A stretch of 64,000 nt of DNA from Flavobacterium sp. KJJ (lineage in GTDB: Bacteria > Bacteroidota > Bacteroidia > Flavobacteriales > Flavobacteriaceae). The number at the start of each line of letters is the position of its first letter. Within the stretch, counting starts at the first letter, position 1. The notes under the pieces are model-generated. The model did not search any database and was not told the DNA's origin. It worked only from the letters and a program-made list of their open reading frames with translations. The stretch lies in assembly GCF_000708595.2 (NCBI RefSeq), contig NZ_JARP01000005.1, positions 246,626 through 310,625 on the forward strand. The letters run 5' to 3'. Below, piece after piece: positions 1 through 9,870 of this stretch. The position numbers and the translations under genes were made by a program.

Positions 1-894
1 TATATAAACAATGTTGCGGCGAGAGCAACAGGCCATATCAAAGAAATTAGATTTGAAGCTAATCAGTTTGTTAATAAAGGAGATACACTTATTGTTTTGG
101 ATGATTCAGAATATGCAATTAAAGTAAAACAAGCCGAAGCAGATTTGGCTGTAGCCGAAGGAAATCTTCATTCGATGCAACAGACAATTGTTACTTCAGT
201 TTCAAATCAAGATGCTACAAAAGCGAAATTAGAAGGAGATTTGGCAAGTCTCGAAAAAGCAGAAAAAGATTATCAGCGATTCAAAAATATGTATGCCGAT
301 TCTGCAGTAACGCGTAATCAGTACGATCAGGCTGTTTCAAAACTCAAATCGGAGCAAGCTTATCTTAAGGCAGGCCAAAAAGGATTAGAAGCCAGCAATT
401 CAATTACACGTCAGAGCAATATTAATATAGAAGCATCTAAAGCAACCGTTGCACGAAAAAAAGCAGATCTTGAGGCGGCAAAGCTGCAGTTCTCATATAC
501 TAATATTATGGCGCCGGCGGATGGTTTTGTTGGTGAACGCAATTTGTCAATAGGAGAATTAATTAATGCAAACCAAATCGTTGCCACTATTGTTTTAAAT
601 CAGAAATTATGGGTTTCGGCGAATTTTAAAGAAACTCAGATTGAAAGAATTAAACAAGGACAACAGGTCATAATTACAATAGACGCACTTGATGGAAAAG
701 AATTTAAAGGAAAAGTGGCCGGTTTTTCGCCAGCAACTGGAGCAAAATTTTCGATGGTAGAACCTGATAATTCAACAGGAAATTTCGTGAAAATCACACA
801 GCGAATTCCCGTAAGAATTGAATTCGAAGCTTCGGCTAAAGATTTAGAGGAAGTAAAGCCGGGAATGAACGTAACAGTTGATGTAAAAAAATAA
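1..894 (+). CDS. HlyD/EmrA-type periplasmic adaptor of an efflux pump (5' end missing)
   Basis: The frame is open from base 1, so the start lies upstream and about 297 residues are seen. The opening residues (ARATGHIKEIRFEANQFV) are the first half of the biotinyl-lipoyl-like domain. A long Ala/Lys/Glu-rich coiled-coil hairpin follows, then the second lipoyl half (IMAPADGFVGERNL) and a beta-barrel domain ending in PGMNVTVDVKK. This is the membrane-fusion protein layout that links an inner-membrane pump to an outer-membrane TolC channel. It is followed after 3 bases by an MFS pump gene, the same pairing as EmrA-EmrB. The substrate cannot be told; drugs or other toxic compounds are the usual cargo. 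Confidence 0.9.
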   Translation, partial: YINNVAARATGHIKEIRFEANQFVNKGDTLIVLDDSEYAIKVKQAEADLAVAEGNLHSMQQTIVTSVSNQDATKAKLEGDLASLEKAEKDYQRFKNMYADSAVTRNQYDQAVSKLKSEQAYLKAGQKGLEASNSITRQSNINIEASKATVARKKADLEAAKLQFSYTNIMAPADGFVGERNLSIGELINANQIVATIVLNQKLWVSANFKETQIERIKQGQQVIITIDALDGKEFKGKVAGFSPATGAKFSMVEPDNSTGNFVKITQRIPVRIEFEASAKDLEEVKPGMNVTVDVKK

Positions 895-897
895 AAG

Positions 898-2466
898 ATG
901 TTTGCAGGAAAACAAGTAAGCGCATTTACCCTCTTAGGATTATACATCCTAACTATTCCTTTTTTTAATGGCATAAATGTTACCACTTACGACAATTCGC
1001 AGATTTTGGGTCATTTTGGGGCTTCGACAACTGTTTTTACCTATTCCATTTACATTCCCATTTTTGCCATGCTTGCCTTTATGCCGTTAGGATTAAAGCT
1101 CGGAAAACAGATTCCGGTTCGAACTATGATTTTATCGGCTAGTTTTTTATCAATACTATTCAACACCGCTGCATTATTTGCTCCAACTATTGAGTGGTTT
1201 ACTTTTTTTCGAGCACTTTTGGCTGTCGTTTCTGTCATTGGAATATTTGCTTCGATGGTTCCTATTTTATTAAAATACAATCCAGTTTTTAATATGGCAT
1301 TGCTTTACGGAATTCTGCAGTTTATTCAAAAAGGAAGCCAGCATGTTTATCAATATCTTGGAGCGCATTTTACCAGTTTTTATAATTGGACTTTCGGAAT
1401 TTACTTTCTGAATATCAACTTTTTAGTCTGTATTATTTTGGCTTGGTATTTCTATAGAGCTGATGTTGCGCCAATGAAAGGAAAATTTCAATTTGATTGG
1501 AGAGGCTGGGGCATTATGATTTTATTTTTTACAGTGATGCTTTTTCTATGCGCTGAAGGCCAAAGCAGAAATTGGTTCAATGATTCTAAAATAGGGTTAG
1601 CATTTGCATTTTTGTTTGTGCTTGCTGGAATTTATTTGCTTCATGTTCGTTTCACTGAAGATCCAATAATTGACCCTGAAGTATACCGATATAAAAACGT
1701 AGTAATTGGCGCATTTTTAATGTTTTATATTGGAATTATGAACGGAACTGGAAGTGTAATAACCGGATATATGACAAATGTTTTAGGATTTGACTCGGTT
1801 ACAGGAGCAGAAACCCATTTAGCGCTGCTGATTGGCCTCTGTATTGCAATACCGCTTTCCACTTATCTTTTATACAAACGAATTTATCTGGCAACAATCT
1901 GGATTATGGGTTTTGCTTTTTATGGATTGTACCATATCATTCTTTTTTTTAGATTTTATCCCGGAATCGATGCATCAGATTTTTTTCTGCCGCTTATTTT
2001 TAAAGGTCTCGGAATGGGTTTTCTTTTTCCAGTTTCCCTCCTTTATATTTCAGAAGGAGTACCCCCAAAATTAAGCAGTTCTAGAATGATGAGCGGTATT
2101 ATTGCACAGGCAGTTTTTGCCGGTTTGCTGGGAAGCGCTGTTCTTTCGACTTTTATTTGGGGATTAAATATACAGCACAAAACAGGACTAAGCCAGCAAT
2201 TAACACAAGTAAACCAAATGGCACAAAAACAACTGAATAATTCTAAAAGGAATTTTTTATACATGGGATTTTCAGAAGCTGAAGCAGAAAAAAAAGCCGA
2301 AAAAAGTCTCTCTAACAAAACAGCAAAGGCATCAATATTATTGGCTTATAAAGATATTTATCTCGTTATGACAGCAGTATGCTTTTTGCCCATTATAATT
2401 ATTCTGCTTTTTAAGCTTTGGCGAAGACCAATTGGAAGGGTAGAACTGGAGCCAATCCCAATTTGA
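898..2466 (+). CDS. MFS efflux pump, DHA2/EmrB-like (14 TM)
   Basis: A 522-residue, very hydrophobic protein with about 14 predicted membrane helices, the size and layout of the DHA2 (EmrB/QacA) drug:H+ antiporters. It starts 3 bases after the adaptor gene, so the two are surely one operon. A charged Lys/Glu/Ala-rich stretch (around residues 445-470) precedes the last helix, where EmrB-like pumps have a large periplasmic loop. The usual sharp MFS signature motifs are weak, as is common for Bacteroidetes members of this group. Role inferred: proton-driven export across the inner membrane with the HlyD-type partner. Confidence 0.85.
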   Translation: MFAGKQVSAFTLLGLYILTIPFFNGINVTTYDNSQILGHFGASTTVFTYSIYIPIFAMLAFMPLGLKLGKQIPVRTMILSASFLSILFNTAALFAPTIEWFTFFRALLAVVSVIGIFASMVPILLKYNPVFNMALLYGILQFIQKGSQHVYQYLGAHFTSFYNWTFGIYFLNINFLVCIILAWYFYRADVAPMKGKFQFDWRGWGIMILFFTVMLFLCAEGQSRNWFNDSKIGLAFAFLFVLAGIYLLHVRFTEDPIIDPEVYRYKNVVIGAFLMFYIGIMNGTGSVITGYMTNVLGFDSVTGAETHLALLIGLCIAIPLSTYLLYKRIYLATIWIMGFAFYGLYHIILFFRFYPGIDASDFFLPLIFKGLGMGFLFPVSLLYISEGVPPKLSSSRMMSGIIAQAVFAGLLGSAVLSTFIWGLNIQHKTGLSQQLTQVNQMAQKQLNNSKRNFLYMGFSEAEAEKKAEKSLSNKTAKASILLAYKDIYLVMTAVCFLPIIIILLFKLWRRPIGRVELEPIPI

Positions 2467-2527
2467 TAGTGGAGAATTTCGGAATTAAAAAAAAGTATGT
2501 AAACAATATTCCTCAAAAACAATAAAA

Positions 2528-3625
2528 ATGAAAAATTCTAAAATGACTAACCGGAAAGAGCTTTTTGAAACTATTTTGCATCTTTTCTTTATTTTCCTGA
2601 TTGTCGGCTTTTGTTTCAAATTAATGTTGCCCTTTATAATGCCTATGATTTGGGCGGTAATATTGGCGATCATTTTGCATCCGTTTTTTAATTTTCTTCA
2701 GAGAGTTTTTAGAGGACGTAAAACTTTGGCTTCAATTGTAATTACAGTTTCTATTATAATATTGATGATTTTGCCTGTATTGTATTTCCTAAACTCAGTT
2801 ACATCCAATTTCTTAGAATTAAAACGCGGTTTTGAAGACGGAACACTCAAAATTAGCACGCCGTCAGAATATATCAAAAACTGGCCAGTAATCGGAAAAC
2901 CTTTGCACAATTTTTTAGATTCATTATCTTCTGATCTGCAAAACAGTCTTCTAAAATACGGTCAGGAAATCAAAGATGTTTCAAAAGTAATTATGGCTGG
3001 AGTATTAAGTTCGGGATTGGCGTTTCTTCAGTTTCTTTTATCGGTTGTTATTGCGGGAGTTTTGCTTGTATCTACTTCTGCCAAAACAATGGCTACTAAA
3101 TTTGTTATGAGAATTGCAGGAAATAAAGGCGAAGAAATTTTAGCGATTTTGGTTTCGACAACCTATCAAGTGGTAAAAGGTATTATTGGAGTGGCAATTA
3201 TTCAAACTATTATTCAGGCAATAGGCCTTTATTTTGCAGAGATTCCTTATGCAGGACTATTAACTCTTTTATGCCTGATATTTTCAATCCTGCAAATTGG
3301 CCCTTTTATAATCAATATTGGAATTATAATTTATCTTTTCTCAACAGGAAATTCAGCCTATGCCATTTTCTGGACAACCTACTTTATTATAAGCGGACTT
3401 TCAGATAATATTTTAAAACCGCTTTTATTAGGAAAAGGTGCAATGGTTCCTATGCTTATTATTTTTTTAGGTGTTATTGGTGGCTTTATAATGTCTGGAT
3501 TTATAGGATTATTTGTTGGACCAATTGTCTTTTCAATAGGTTATAAATTATTTATAGCCTGGCTTGATGAGGAGCCGGAAAATGAACCTTTGCTTGAAGA
3601 GGATATTCCGTTGCATGATGAATAA
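2528..3625 (+). CDS. AI-2E family transporter (PerM/YdiK-like permease)
   Basis: A 365-residue membrane protein with the family layout: helices near the N-terminus (around residues 20-55 and 65-90), an amphipathic soluble region (about 90-155), then five or six C-terminal helices with a Gly/Pro-rich end (GFIGLFVGPIVFSIGY). The tail is acidic. The family includes the proposed autoinducer-2 exporter TqsA and Na+/H+ antiporter-like members, so the substrate is not predictable. The gene lies 61 bases after the MFS gene and ends 6 bases before the convergent GH3 gene, with no room for a separate terminator between them. Confidence 0.85.
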   Translation: MKNSKMTNRKELFETILHLFFIFLIVGFCFKLMLPFIMPMIWAVILAIILHPFFNFLQRVFRGRKTLASIVITVSIIILMILPVLYFLNSVTSNFLELKRGFEDGTLKISTPSEYIKNWPVIGKPLHNFLDSLSSDLQNSLLKYGQEIKDVSKVIMAGVLSSGLAFLQFLLSVVIAGVLLVSTSAKTMATKFVMRIAGNKGEEILAILVSTTYQVVKGIIGVAIIQTIIQAIGLYFAEIPYAGLLTLLCLIFSILQIGPFIINIGIIIYLFSTGNSAYAIFWTTYFIISGLSDNILKPLLLGKGAMVPMLIIFLGVIGGFIMSGFIGLFVGPIVFSIGYKLFIAWLDEEPENEPLLEEDIPLHDE

Positions 3626-3631
3626 ATCTGG

Positions 3632-6262
3632 TTATTGAATTAAAATAGTTTTACTGATAATATTGCTCGTTGCTTGATTAGGTTCATCTGGCTGGTGACC
3701 GCCAACGGCTATTTTTAATTCGCCTTGATATTGTTGATAATTACCTTCTGCGGTAACATACGAAACATCTTCAGGAGAAAGTGTAAAGTGTATCGTTTTG
3801 CTTTCTCCTGCTTTAAGATAAAGTCTCTGAAAACCTTTTAAAGTTTTTAAAGGTGCTTTTATAGCTAAATCTTGATTTATGATGTAAAGTTGAGCGACTT
3901 CTTCTCCAGCGATTTTACCAGTATTTGTTAACTGAACCGTAACCGAAATAGCTTTTCCTTTGACTGTTTTAGCAGGTATTTTTAATTCGTCGTATTTAAA
4001 AGTGGTATAACTGAGTCCGTAACCAAATCCGTATTGAGGTTTTCCTTTAAAATAGCGATAAGTACGATTATCCATTTTATAATCTACAAAAGCAGGTAAA
4101 TCTTGATTGCCTTTATAAAAAGTAATCGGCAGTCTTCCGGCCGGATTGTAATCTCCAAACAGAATATCAGCCACCGCAGTTCCTGCAGATTGGCCTCCAT
4201 ACCATGAATTTAAAATTGCAGGAATATTTTCTGCCTCCCACGGAATGGCAATTGCACTTCCTGTCATCATTACAAAAGCAACTGGTTTTCCTGTTGTTTT
4301 TAACGCTTTCATCAAATCAGTCTGAACAGCCGGCAATAAAATCGAAGTACGGTCTCCACCAGAAAACCCAGGATAATTTACTTTCATTTCTTCGCCTTCA
4401 AGCTGAGGTGAAATACCGCCGACAAAAACAAAAGCATCAGCATCTTTTAATCGATTAACCAGCGCATTGAAATCGGTTTTTTGATAATTTCCTGCATGCA
4501 GCGCTACATTTCCTTTTCCGTCGCCCTGCCAATATTCTACAACTAAATTGTAAACTGTATTTTTTATTGTTTTTAATTGAAAAGTTTGTCCGCCCCAGCG
4601 ATTTTTTGTCCATGCATTTAAAACTTCTTTTCCATTAATAATAAAGCGGTAACCGTCATCTGCAGTAAGTTCAAATGTAATTTTGCCGTCTTGATTGGCG
4701 GTGAAATCAGTTGTGTATCGTGCTGCAAAATTATTGGCTTTAATGTCTTTTGCAACAGCTTCGCCTTCCTGCCATAAATTATTAATTTCTGATTCAGTTC
4801 TGGTGTAAACGGGTTCTCCAGATAGGTTTTTATTATTGTAATATTCGGCTTTAAAACCTTGTTTGCCTTCAAAATTATATTGGTTTTTAAGATCAGAATA
4901 CACGAGCAGAGTATCACTCGTAAAGTTGATGGCTTTTTCATAAATTACTTCCGTATCTTTTCCTGCTTTCTCTTTTATACCTTGCAAAACAGTTGACAAA
5001 TGAGAAGGAGTTCCGTTGTAATTTCCTAAAATAGCAATCGAATTATCAGCATTGGGACCAAGAATAGCTATCTTTTTTAATTTTTTGCTGAAAGGCAGTG
5101 TGTTGTTTTCATTTTTAAGGAGAACCATCGATTGCTGTGCCATTTTTAATGCATGAGCTGCGTGTTCTTTACTTTCTAAAACAGATTCCGGAGTTTGAGC
5201 ATATTTTACCATAGAAACCGGATCAAACATTCCGAGTCGAAACCGGATCATATAAAGTCTTCTTACCGAGATATCAATTTGATCTTCGCTTATTTTGCCA
5301 TTTTTAACAGCTTGTACCAAAGCTTTGTATGCATCAGTACCACAATCGATATCAGTGCCGTGAAAAACAGCATCTGCAGCAGCAGCTTCAGCGTCAGGAT
5401 GTGTTTTGTGATTTTTAAAGAAATCGTCAATCGCCCAGCAATCTGATGTTACGTAGCCATCAAATTTCCATTGCTTGCGCAAAATATCATTCATCAAAAG
5501 ATCGCTCGCACAACAAGGCTGTGTTCTAAAAGCATTGTAGGCACACATTACGCCGGCTACTTTCGATTCGGTTACTAATTTTTTAAACGCTGGCAAATAC
5601 GTATCCCAAAGTTCATAAGGCGTTACATCTACATCAAATGTGTGGCGTAAAGGTTCAGGCCCGCTATGTACGGCGTAATGTTTGGCACAAGCGGCGGCTT
5701 TTAAGTATTTTGGATCGTCTCCCTGCAAACCTTCAACAAATGAATTTCCTAATACAGCTGTCAAAAAAGGATCTTCGCCATAAGTTTCCTGCCCGCGTCC
5801 CCAACGTGGATCACGAAAAATATTGATGTTGGGAGTCCAATAGGTTAACCCCAGATAACGCTCATTAGTTCGGCCTAAAGCAACAGCCTTGTTATAAATG
5901 GCTCGTCCTTCCAGAGCAGCATAATCGGCCATTTTATAAAGTGAGTTTTTATCGAATGTCGCCGCCATAGCAATGGCCTGCGGGTAAACAGTAGTTTTAA
6001 AAGGAGTTCGTGCTACGCCATGCAGTGTTTCATTCCACCAGTCGTAAGCCGGAATTCCTAAACGCGGAATAGCCGGAGATGAATTCAGCATCTGAGAAAC
6101 TTTTTCTTCTAGAGTTAATCGGCTAACAAGATCGTTTACTCTAGTTTCGAAGGTTAAATTCGTATCCTGAAAAAGGAATTTTTCTTTTTTTTCCTGTGCT
6201 TGGCAGTAAATTGAAATAAATAAAAATATAAGGATTCGAGAAGCAGTAGCTAATTTTTTCAT
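3632..6262 (-). CDS. GH3 glycoside hydrolase with PA14 insert, probable xylan beta-xylosidase
   Basis: An 876-residue exported enzyme. Residues 1-22 form a signal peptide ending in CQA-Q. The GH3 (beta/alpha)8 domain follows, with YGEDPFL and the nucleophile motif VTSDC (Asp274). The second GH3 domain is interrupted by a PA14 module at about 468-592 (GFKAEYYNN start), and a fibronectin-III-like domain closes the protein (about 760-870). This layout matches bacterial and plant beta-xylosidases/alpha-arabinofuranosidases of GH3. It is divergent from the LacI-type regulator, and an operator-like site lies about 66 bases upstream of its start. Beta-glucosidase activity cannot be excluded from sequence, but the neighbouring xylan genes make xylosidase the better guess. 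Confidence 0.88.
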   Translation of the reverse strand: MKKLATASRILIFLFISIYCQAQEKKEKFLFQDTNLTFETRVNDLVSRLTLEEKVSQMLNSSPAIPRLGIPAYDWWNETLHGVARTPFKTTVYPQAIAMAATFDKNSLYKMADYAALEGRAIYNKAVALGRTNERYLGLTYWTPNINIFRDPRWGRGQETYGEDPFLTAVLGNSFVEGLQGDDPKYLKAAACAKHYAVHSGPEPLRHTFDVDVTPYELWDTYLPAFKKLVTESKVAGVMCAYNAFRTQPCCASDLLMNDILRKQWKFDGYVTSDCWAIDDFFKNHKTHPDAEAAAADAVFHGTDIDCGTDAYKALVQAVKNGKISEDQIDISVRRLYMIRFRLGMFDPVSMVKYAQTPESVLESKEHAAHALKMAQQSMVLLKNENNTLPFSKKLKKIAILGPNADNSIAILGNYNGTPSHLSTVLQGIKEKAGKDTEVIYEKAINFTSDTLLVYSDLKNQYNFEGKQGFKAEYYNNKNLSGEPVYTRTESEINNLWQEGEAVAKDIKANNFAARYTTDFTANQDGKITFELTADDGYRFIINGKEVLNAWTKNRWGGQTFQLKTIKNTVYNLVVEYWQGDGKGNVALHAGNYQKTDFNALVNRLKDADAFVFVGGISPQLEGEEMKVNYPGFSGGDRTSILLPAVQTDLMKALKTTGKPVAFVMMTGSAIAIPWEAENIPAILNSWYGGQSAGTAVADILFGDYNPAGRLPITFYKGNQDLPAFVDYKMDNRTYRYFKGKPQYGFGYGLSYTTFKYDELKIPAKTVKGKAISVTVQLTNTGKIAGEEVAQLYIINQDLAIKAPLKTLKGFQRLYLKAGESKTIHFTLSPEDVSYVTAEGNYQQYQGELKIAVGGHQPDEPNQATSNIISKTILIQ

Positions 6263-6303
6263 AGGATCTTATTTTTAGTCAACTTAGTTAGAATTCGGGT
6301 AAG

Positions 6304-6331
6304 CAAATGATGAGATAAAATTTAATTGCAA
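6304..6331 (-). promoter_or_regulatory. Probable promoter of the GH3 gene, overlapped by the operator
   Basis: On the minus strand a TTG (6331-6329, inside the operator) is followed after 17 bases by ATCATTTG (6311-6304), close to the Bacteroidetes TTG-N19-TAnnTTTG promoter. Transcription would start about 35-40 bases before the GH3 start codon. A repressor bound at the operator would cover the -33 element. Confidence 0.45.
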
Positions 6332-6339
6332 CCGATTGT
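6328..6339. promoter_or_regulatory. LacI-type operator 1 (GCAACCGATTGT)
   Basis: A near-palindrome with the central CG typical of LacI-family operators (consensus GCAAyCGrTTGC). It sits in the divergent region between the GH3 gene and the LacI-type regulator, 66 bases from the GH3 start. The same core recurs at 7618, 16248 and 24086, each upstream of a xylan gene, which is the main support. Confidence 0.7.
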
Positions 6340-6449
6340 GTAAAGAAAGAAAAAATAATTTAATTTTATCGCAAAAAAAGTAAGAATTTAAATCTTAGAA
6401 ATGACATTCAGGTGATCTCCTTCAGCTTTTAGTGTAGATTTAAAAAACG

Positions 6450-6457
6450 TATATTTG
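6450..6457 (+). promoter_or_regulatory. -7 box (TATATTTG) of the LacI-type regulator gene
   Basis: A perfect match to the Bacteroidetes -7 consensus TAnnTTTG, 27 bases before the ATG at 6485. It overlaps an upstream in-frame TTG (6455), which therefore cannot be the translation start. No clear TTG is seen at -33. Confidence 0.6.
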
Positions 6458-6484
6458 CGAATTATTTTATTTATTAAATTTTTT

Positions 6485-7531
6485 ATGGAAGAGAGTAAAG
6501 ATGTTACCATTTATGACATTGCCCAGAGGTTAAATCTTGCAACTTCGACAATTTCAAGAGCTTTAAAGGATCATCATACAATAAGTGATAAAACGATAAA
6601 AAAAGTAAAAAAAGCAGCCGAAGAAATGGGTTTCCGCCCAAATACTTTAGCCGCTGGCCTGCGTGGCAATCAAACTAAAATAATTGGCGTTTTAGTTTCC
6701 AGAATCAACAGGCCTTTTATTTCTTCCTTGATCAGCGGTATTGAGGAAACCGCACAAAAGGCAGGCTATAGCGTCATGATCACCCAAAGCCACGACTCTT
6801 ATACAGATGAGGTAAATTTATCGAAAGTGCTCTACGATAGCAGGGTCTGCGGTATTATTTGCTCACTCGCCATGGATACACGTGATACCTCTCATTTTCA
6901 GAAATTTATAGATAAAAGTATTCCGTTGGTTTTTGTAGACAGGGTTCCCAAAGACTTTAACACGTATCGTGTTATGATTGATAATTATTCGGCTGGCTAT
7001 AAGGCAACTAAGCATTTAATAGAACAAGGATGCAAGCGAATTGCACACATTACAGGTTCACAATACAGAAACACTTACAGCGAACGCCGCAGAGGTTATG
7101 TTGATGCTTTACTCGAAGCCAATATTACTGTTGATGAAGATCTTATAATTGATACTACACTAACTTTTGAAGATGGCGAGTCAGCAAGTAATTCCTTATT
7201 TGACATGCCAATTCCCCCCGATGGTATTTTTGTATCAAATGATACCGCAGCGGTCGGAGCCATTCAGGTCGCGAAAAAGCGAGGATTAAAAATCCCGAAA
7301 GATATTGCTATTATTGGATTTAACGATGATCCAATTGCTTCCATTATTGATCCAGGTTTAAGTACTATTTCACATCCCGCTGTGAGAATGGGGCAGACAT
7401 CGGCTAAGAAAATATTAAATCATTTAAAATCTTCTAAAAAGAGTTCTGAATCTAAAAAAGATAATATTACTGAAGTTACTTTTTTAAACACAGAAGTTGT
7501 AGTAAGAGCCTCTTCAAACCGAAATAAATAA
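6485..7531 (+). CDS. LacI-family transcriptional regulator, probable xylan-regulon repressor
   Basis: With the ATG at 6485 the protein has 348 residues. An in-frame TTG at 6455 lies inside the promoter box, so it is rejected. The N-terminus is a LacI helix-turn-helix (VTIYDIAQRLNLATSTISRALK) with the hinge region (NTLAAGLRG). Next comes a periplasmic-binding-protein-like effector domain (IIGVLVSRINRPFISSLISG through SNDTAAVGAIQVAKKRG and IIGFNDDPIAS). It would bind a sugar and release or hold operator DNA. It lies between the GH3 gene and the GH67 operon, both of which carry the same 12-bp palindrome, so it is the best candidate for the protein that reads those sites. The inducer is not visible; a xylose- or glucuronate-containing oligosaccharide would fit. 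Confidence 0.9.
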   Translation: MEESKDVTIYDIAQRLNLATSTISRALKDHHTISDKTIKKVKKAAEEMGFRPNTLAAGLRGNQTKIIGVLVSRINRPFISSLISGIEETAQKAGYSVMITQSHDSYTDEVNLSKVLYDSRVCGIICSLAMDTRDTSHFQKFIDKSIPLVFVDRVPKDFNTYRVMIDNYSAGYKATKHLIEQGCKRIAHITGSQYRNTYSERRRGYVDALLEANITVDEDLIIDTTLTFEDGESASNSLFDMPIPPDGIFVSNDTAAVGAIQVAKKRGLKIPKDIAIIGFNDDPIASIIDPGLSTISHPAVRMGQTSAKKILNHLKSSKKSSESKKDNITEVTFLNTEVVVRASSNRNK

Positions 7532-7617
7532 ACACGTTTTTTTTATTATTATTTAAAGGCTGAATGAAAAAAATCACTTCAAAATTTTTTTCTTAAAACA
7601 CAATGCTATATTTTTAC

Positions 7618-7629
7618 GCAACCGATTGC
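7618..7629. promoter_or_regulatory. LacI-type operator 2 (GCAACCGATTGC)
   Basis: A consensus copy of the palindromic site, 59 bases before the GH67 start codon. It touches a -7-like box CAAGTTTG (7629-7636), so binding would block promoter opening. Confidence 0.7.
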
Positions 7630-7688
7630 AAGTTTGATAAAAACTAAAGGTGTAAATGGAAAAAATATAACATTTAATTTTAAGCTTA

Positions 7689-9854
7689 ATGAACCATCAA
7701 AAGAAACATTTTGTATTGCTAAATATTTTTTTGCTTTTTGCTTCATTATCCATTTATGCTCAAAAGGATTATAAGTTATGGCTTCAATATGATAAAATAA
7801 CCAATTTAGCATTTGTTGCTGAATACAGCAACAGCATTAACGGAATTATTTCTCTAGAAAATACTGAAACTTCAAAAATTGCTTCAAGAGAATTAGAAAC
7901 AGGCTTGACCGGCATGTTAGGGAATAAAATCAATGTTATTTCAAAAATAGAGGGAGACAATAAAATTATTATAGGTTCAAAATCTTCTTTAAATGCTGAA
8001 ATTCAAAATACTTTAAATGCTGATTTTGAAAAAATAAACGAGGAAGGATTTATTATAAAATCGGTTTCTCTAAAAAATAAAAAATACATCATTATTACAG
8101 GCAAGAAAGATATTGGCGTTTTATATGGCGTCTATACTTTCTTGAGATTGATTCAAACCAATAAATCAATCAAAAATTTAAATATTGTAGATGCTCCCAA
8201 AACAAACATCAGAATCTTAAATCATTGGGATAATTTAGACAGAACTGTCGAGCGCGGTTATGCAGGATTCTCTTTATGGAATTGGCAAAAACTGCCCGAT
8301 TTTATTGATCAGCGCTATATTGATTATGCCAGGGCCAACGCTTCAATCGGAATTAACGGAACGGTTTTGACTAACGTAAATGCAAACGCCCTCATTCTAA
8401 CGCCGCAATATTTAGAAAAAGTAGAAGCTTTAGCAGCTGCTTTTAGACCTTATGGAATAAAAGTATATTTAACTGCCCGATTTTCTGCACCTATAGAAAT
8501 TGGAGGATTAAAAACTGCTGATCCGAAAGATACCACTGTCGCCAATTGGTGGAAAGAAAAAGCTAAAGAAATTTATAAACGAATTCCAGATTTTGGAGGA
8601 TTTTTAGTAAAAGCAAATTCTGAAGGCCAGCCTGGTCCGCAAAATTACGGAAGAGATCATGTTGACGGCGCCAATATGCTCGCCGATGCAGTTGCGCCTT
8701 TTGGCGGCGTAATTATGTGGCGCGCTTTTGTTTATTCTGAGCATGATGCCAATGATCGAGCAAAACAGGCTTTCGCGGAATTTCAGCCATATGACGGAAA
8801 ATTTAAAGATAATGTTATTGTACAGGTCAAAAATGGCGCAATAGATTTTCAGCCGAGAGAACCTTTTCATCCCTTATTTGGAGCAATGCCAAAAACGCCT
8901 TTAATGATGGAGTTTCAAATCACGCAGGAGTATTTAGGTTTTAGCACGCATTTGGTTTTTCTGCCAAAATTATTTCAGGAAGTTTTAGAGTCAGATACCT
9001 ATCAAAAAGGTAAAGGTTCAACGGTTGCTAAAGTAATTGACGGTTCATTAAATCCGCATAAACTTACGGGAATTGCTGGGGTTTCCAATATTGGAAATGA
9101 TATAAACTGGACAGGACATCCTTTTGCACAGGCTAATTGGTACGGTTTCGGAAGATTGGCGTGGAATCCGTATTTAGATTCTGAAGTTATTGCAGATGAA
9201 TGGCTGCGATGTACTTTTTCTAACGATGAAAATTTTCTCAAACCTGTAAAAAAAATGATGATCGAATCTCGAGAAGCGGTTGTGAATTATATGACTCCGT
9301 TAGGTTTACACCACATTATGGATACAGGCCATCATTACGGGCCGGGTCCGTGGGTTTCGAATTTATCAAGACCAGAATGGAATCCGACGTATTATCATAA
9401 AGCCGATAAGAATGGAATTGGTTTCGACAGATCTAAAACAGGAACAAATGCCACAGCACAGTATGCGCCAGAAGCAGGAAATATTTTTGATAATGTAGAA
9501 ACCTGTCCCGACGAAGATTTACTGTGGTTTCATCACGTTTCTTGGGATTATAAATTGAAAAACGGCCAAACGCTTTGGAATGGTTTAGCTTTAAAATATC
9601 AAGAAGGTGTAAATCAGGTTCAGGAAATGCAAAATACTTGGAACAAAACTGAAAAATATATTGACAGCGAACGCTTTAAAGAAGTTCAGATGTTATTAGA
9701 AATTCAATATAAAGAAGCAAAATGGTGGCGCGATGCCTGTTTGCTTTATTTTCAGCAGTTTTCAGGCAAGGAATTGCCAAAAGGAGTTGAAAAACCAACA
9801 CAATCTTTAGACTATTTTCAATCCTTAAAATTTCCATTTGCACCTGGAAATTAA
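7689..9854 (+). CDS. aguA: GH67 alpha-glucuronidase
   Basis: A 721-residue enzyme with a signal peptide (about residues 1-24), so probably periplasmic. It has the full GH67 plan: an N-terminal alpha/beta domain, a central TIM barrel starting near RILNHWDNLDRTVERGYAG, and a helical C-terminus. Three acidic residues fit the known GH67 catalytic set by motif and spacing: Glu312 (KANSEGQP) as acid, and Asp386 (GAIDFQPRE) with Glu414 (ITQEY) as base residues. GH67 removes 4-O-methyl-glucuronate from the non-reducing end of short xylooligosaccharides. It is the first gene after operator 2 and is followed by two hexuronate-catabolism genes. Confidence 0.95.
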   Translation: MNHQKKHFVLLNIFLLFASLSIYAQKDYKLWLQYDKITNLAFVAEYSNSINGIISLENTETSKIASRELETGLTGMLGNKINVISKIEGDNKIIIGSKSSLNAEIQNTLNADFEKINEEGFIIKSVSLKNKKYIIITGKKDIGVLYGVYTFLRLIQTNKSIKNLNIVDAPKTNIRILNHWDNLDRTVERGYAGFSLWNWQKLPDFIDQRYIDYARANASIGINGTVLTNVNANALILTPQYLEKVEALAAAFRPYGIKVYLTARFSAPIEIGGLKTADPKDTTVANWWKEKAKEIYKRIPDFGGFLVKANSEGQPGPQNYGRDHVDGANMLADAVAPFGGVIMWRAFVYSEHDANDRAKQAFAEFQPYDGKFKDNVIVQVKNGAIDFQPREPFHPLFGAMPKTPLMMEFQITQEYLGFSTHLVFLPKLFQEVLESDTYQKGKGSTVAKVIDGSLNPHKLTGIAGVSNIGNDINWTGHPFAQANWYGFGRLAWNPYLDSEVIADEWLRCTFSNDENFLKPVKKMMIESREAVVNYMTPLGLHHIMDTGHHYGPGPWVSNLSRPEWNPTYYHKADKNGIGFDRSKTGTNATAQYAPEAGNIFDNVETCPDEDLLWFHHVSWDYKLKNGQTLWNGLALKYQEGVNQVQEMQNTWNKTEKYIDSERFKEVQMLLEIQYKEAKWWRDACLLYFQQFSGKELPKGVEKPTQSLDYFQSLKFPFAPGN

Positions 9855-9870
9855 TTATACAAATAAAAAT

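Noticed and set aside
636..986. Minus-strand frame across the adaptor/MFS junction
   Set aside because: It overlaps two confident genes on the opposite strand and shows no family features.
6455..6484. Upstream TTG start for the LacI-type regulator
   Set aside because: The TTG lies inside the TATATTTG -7 box, so it would not be in the transcript.
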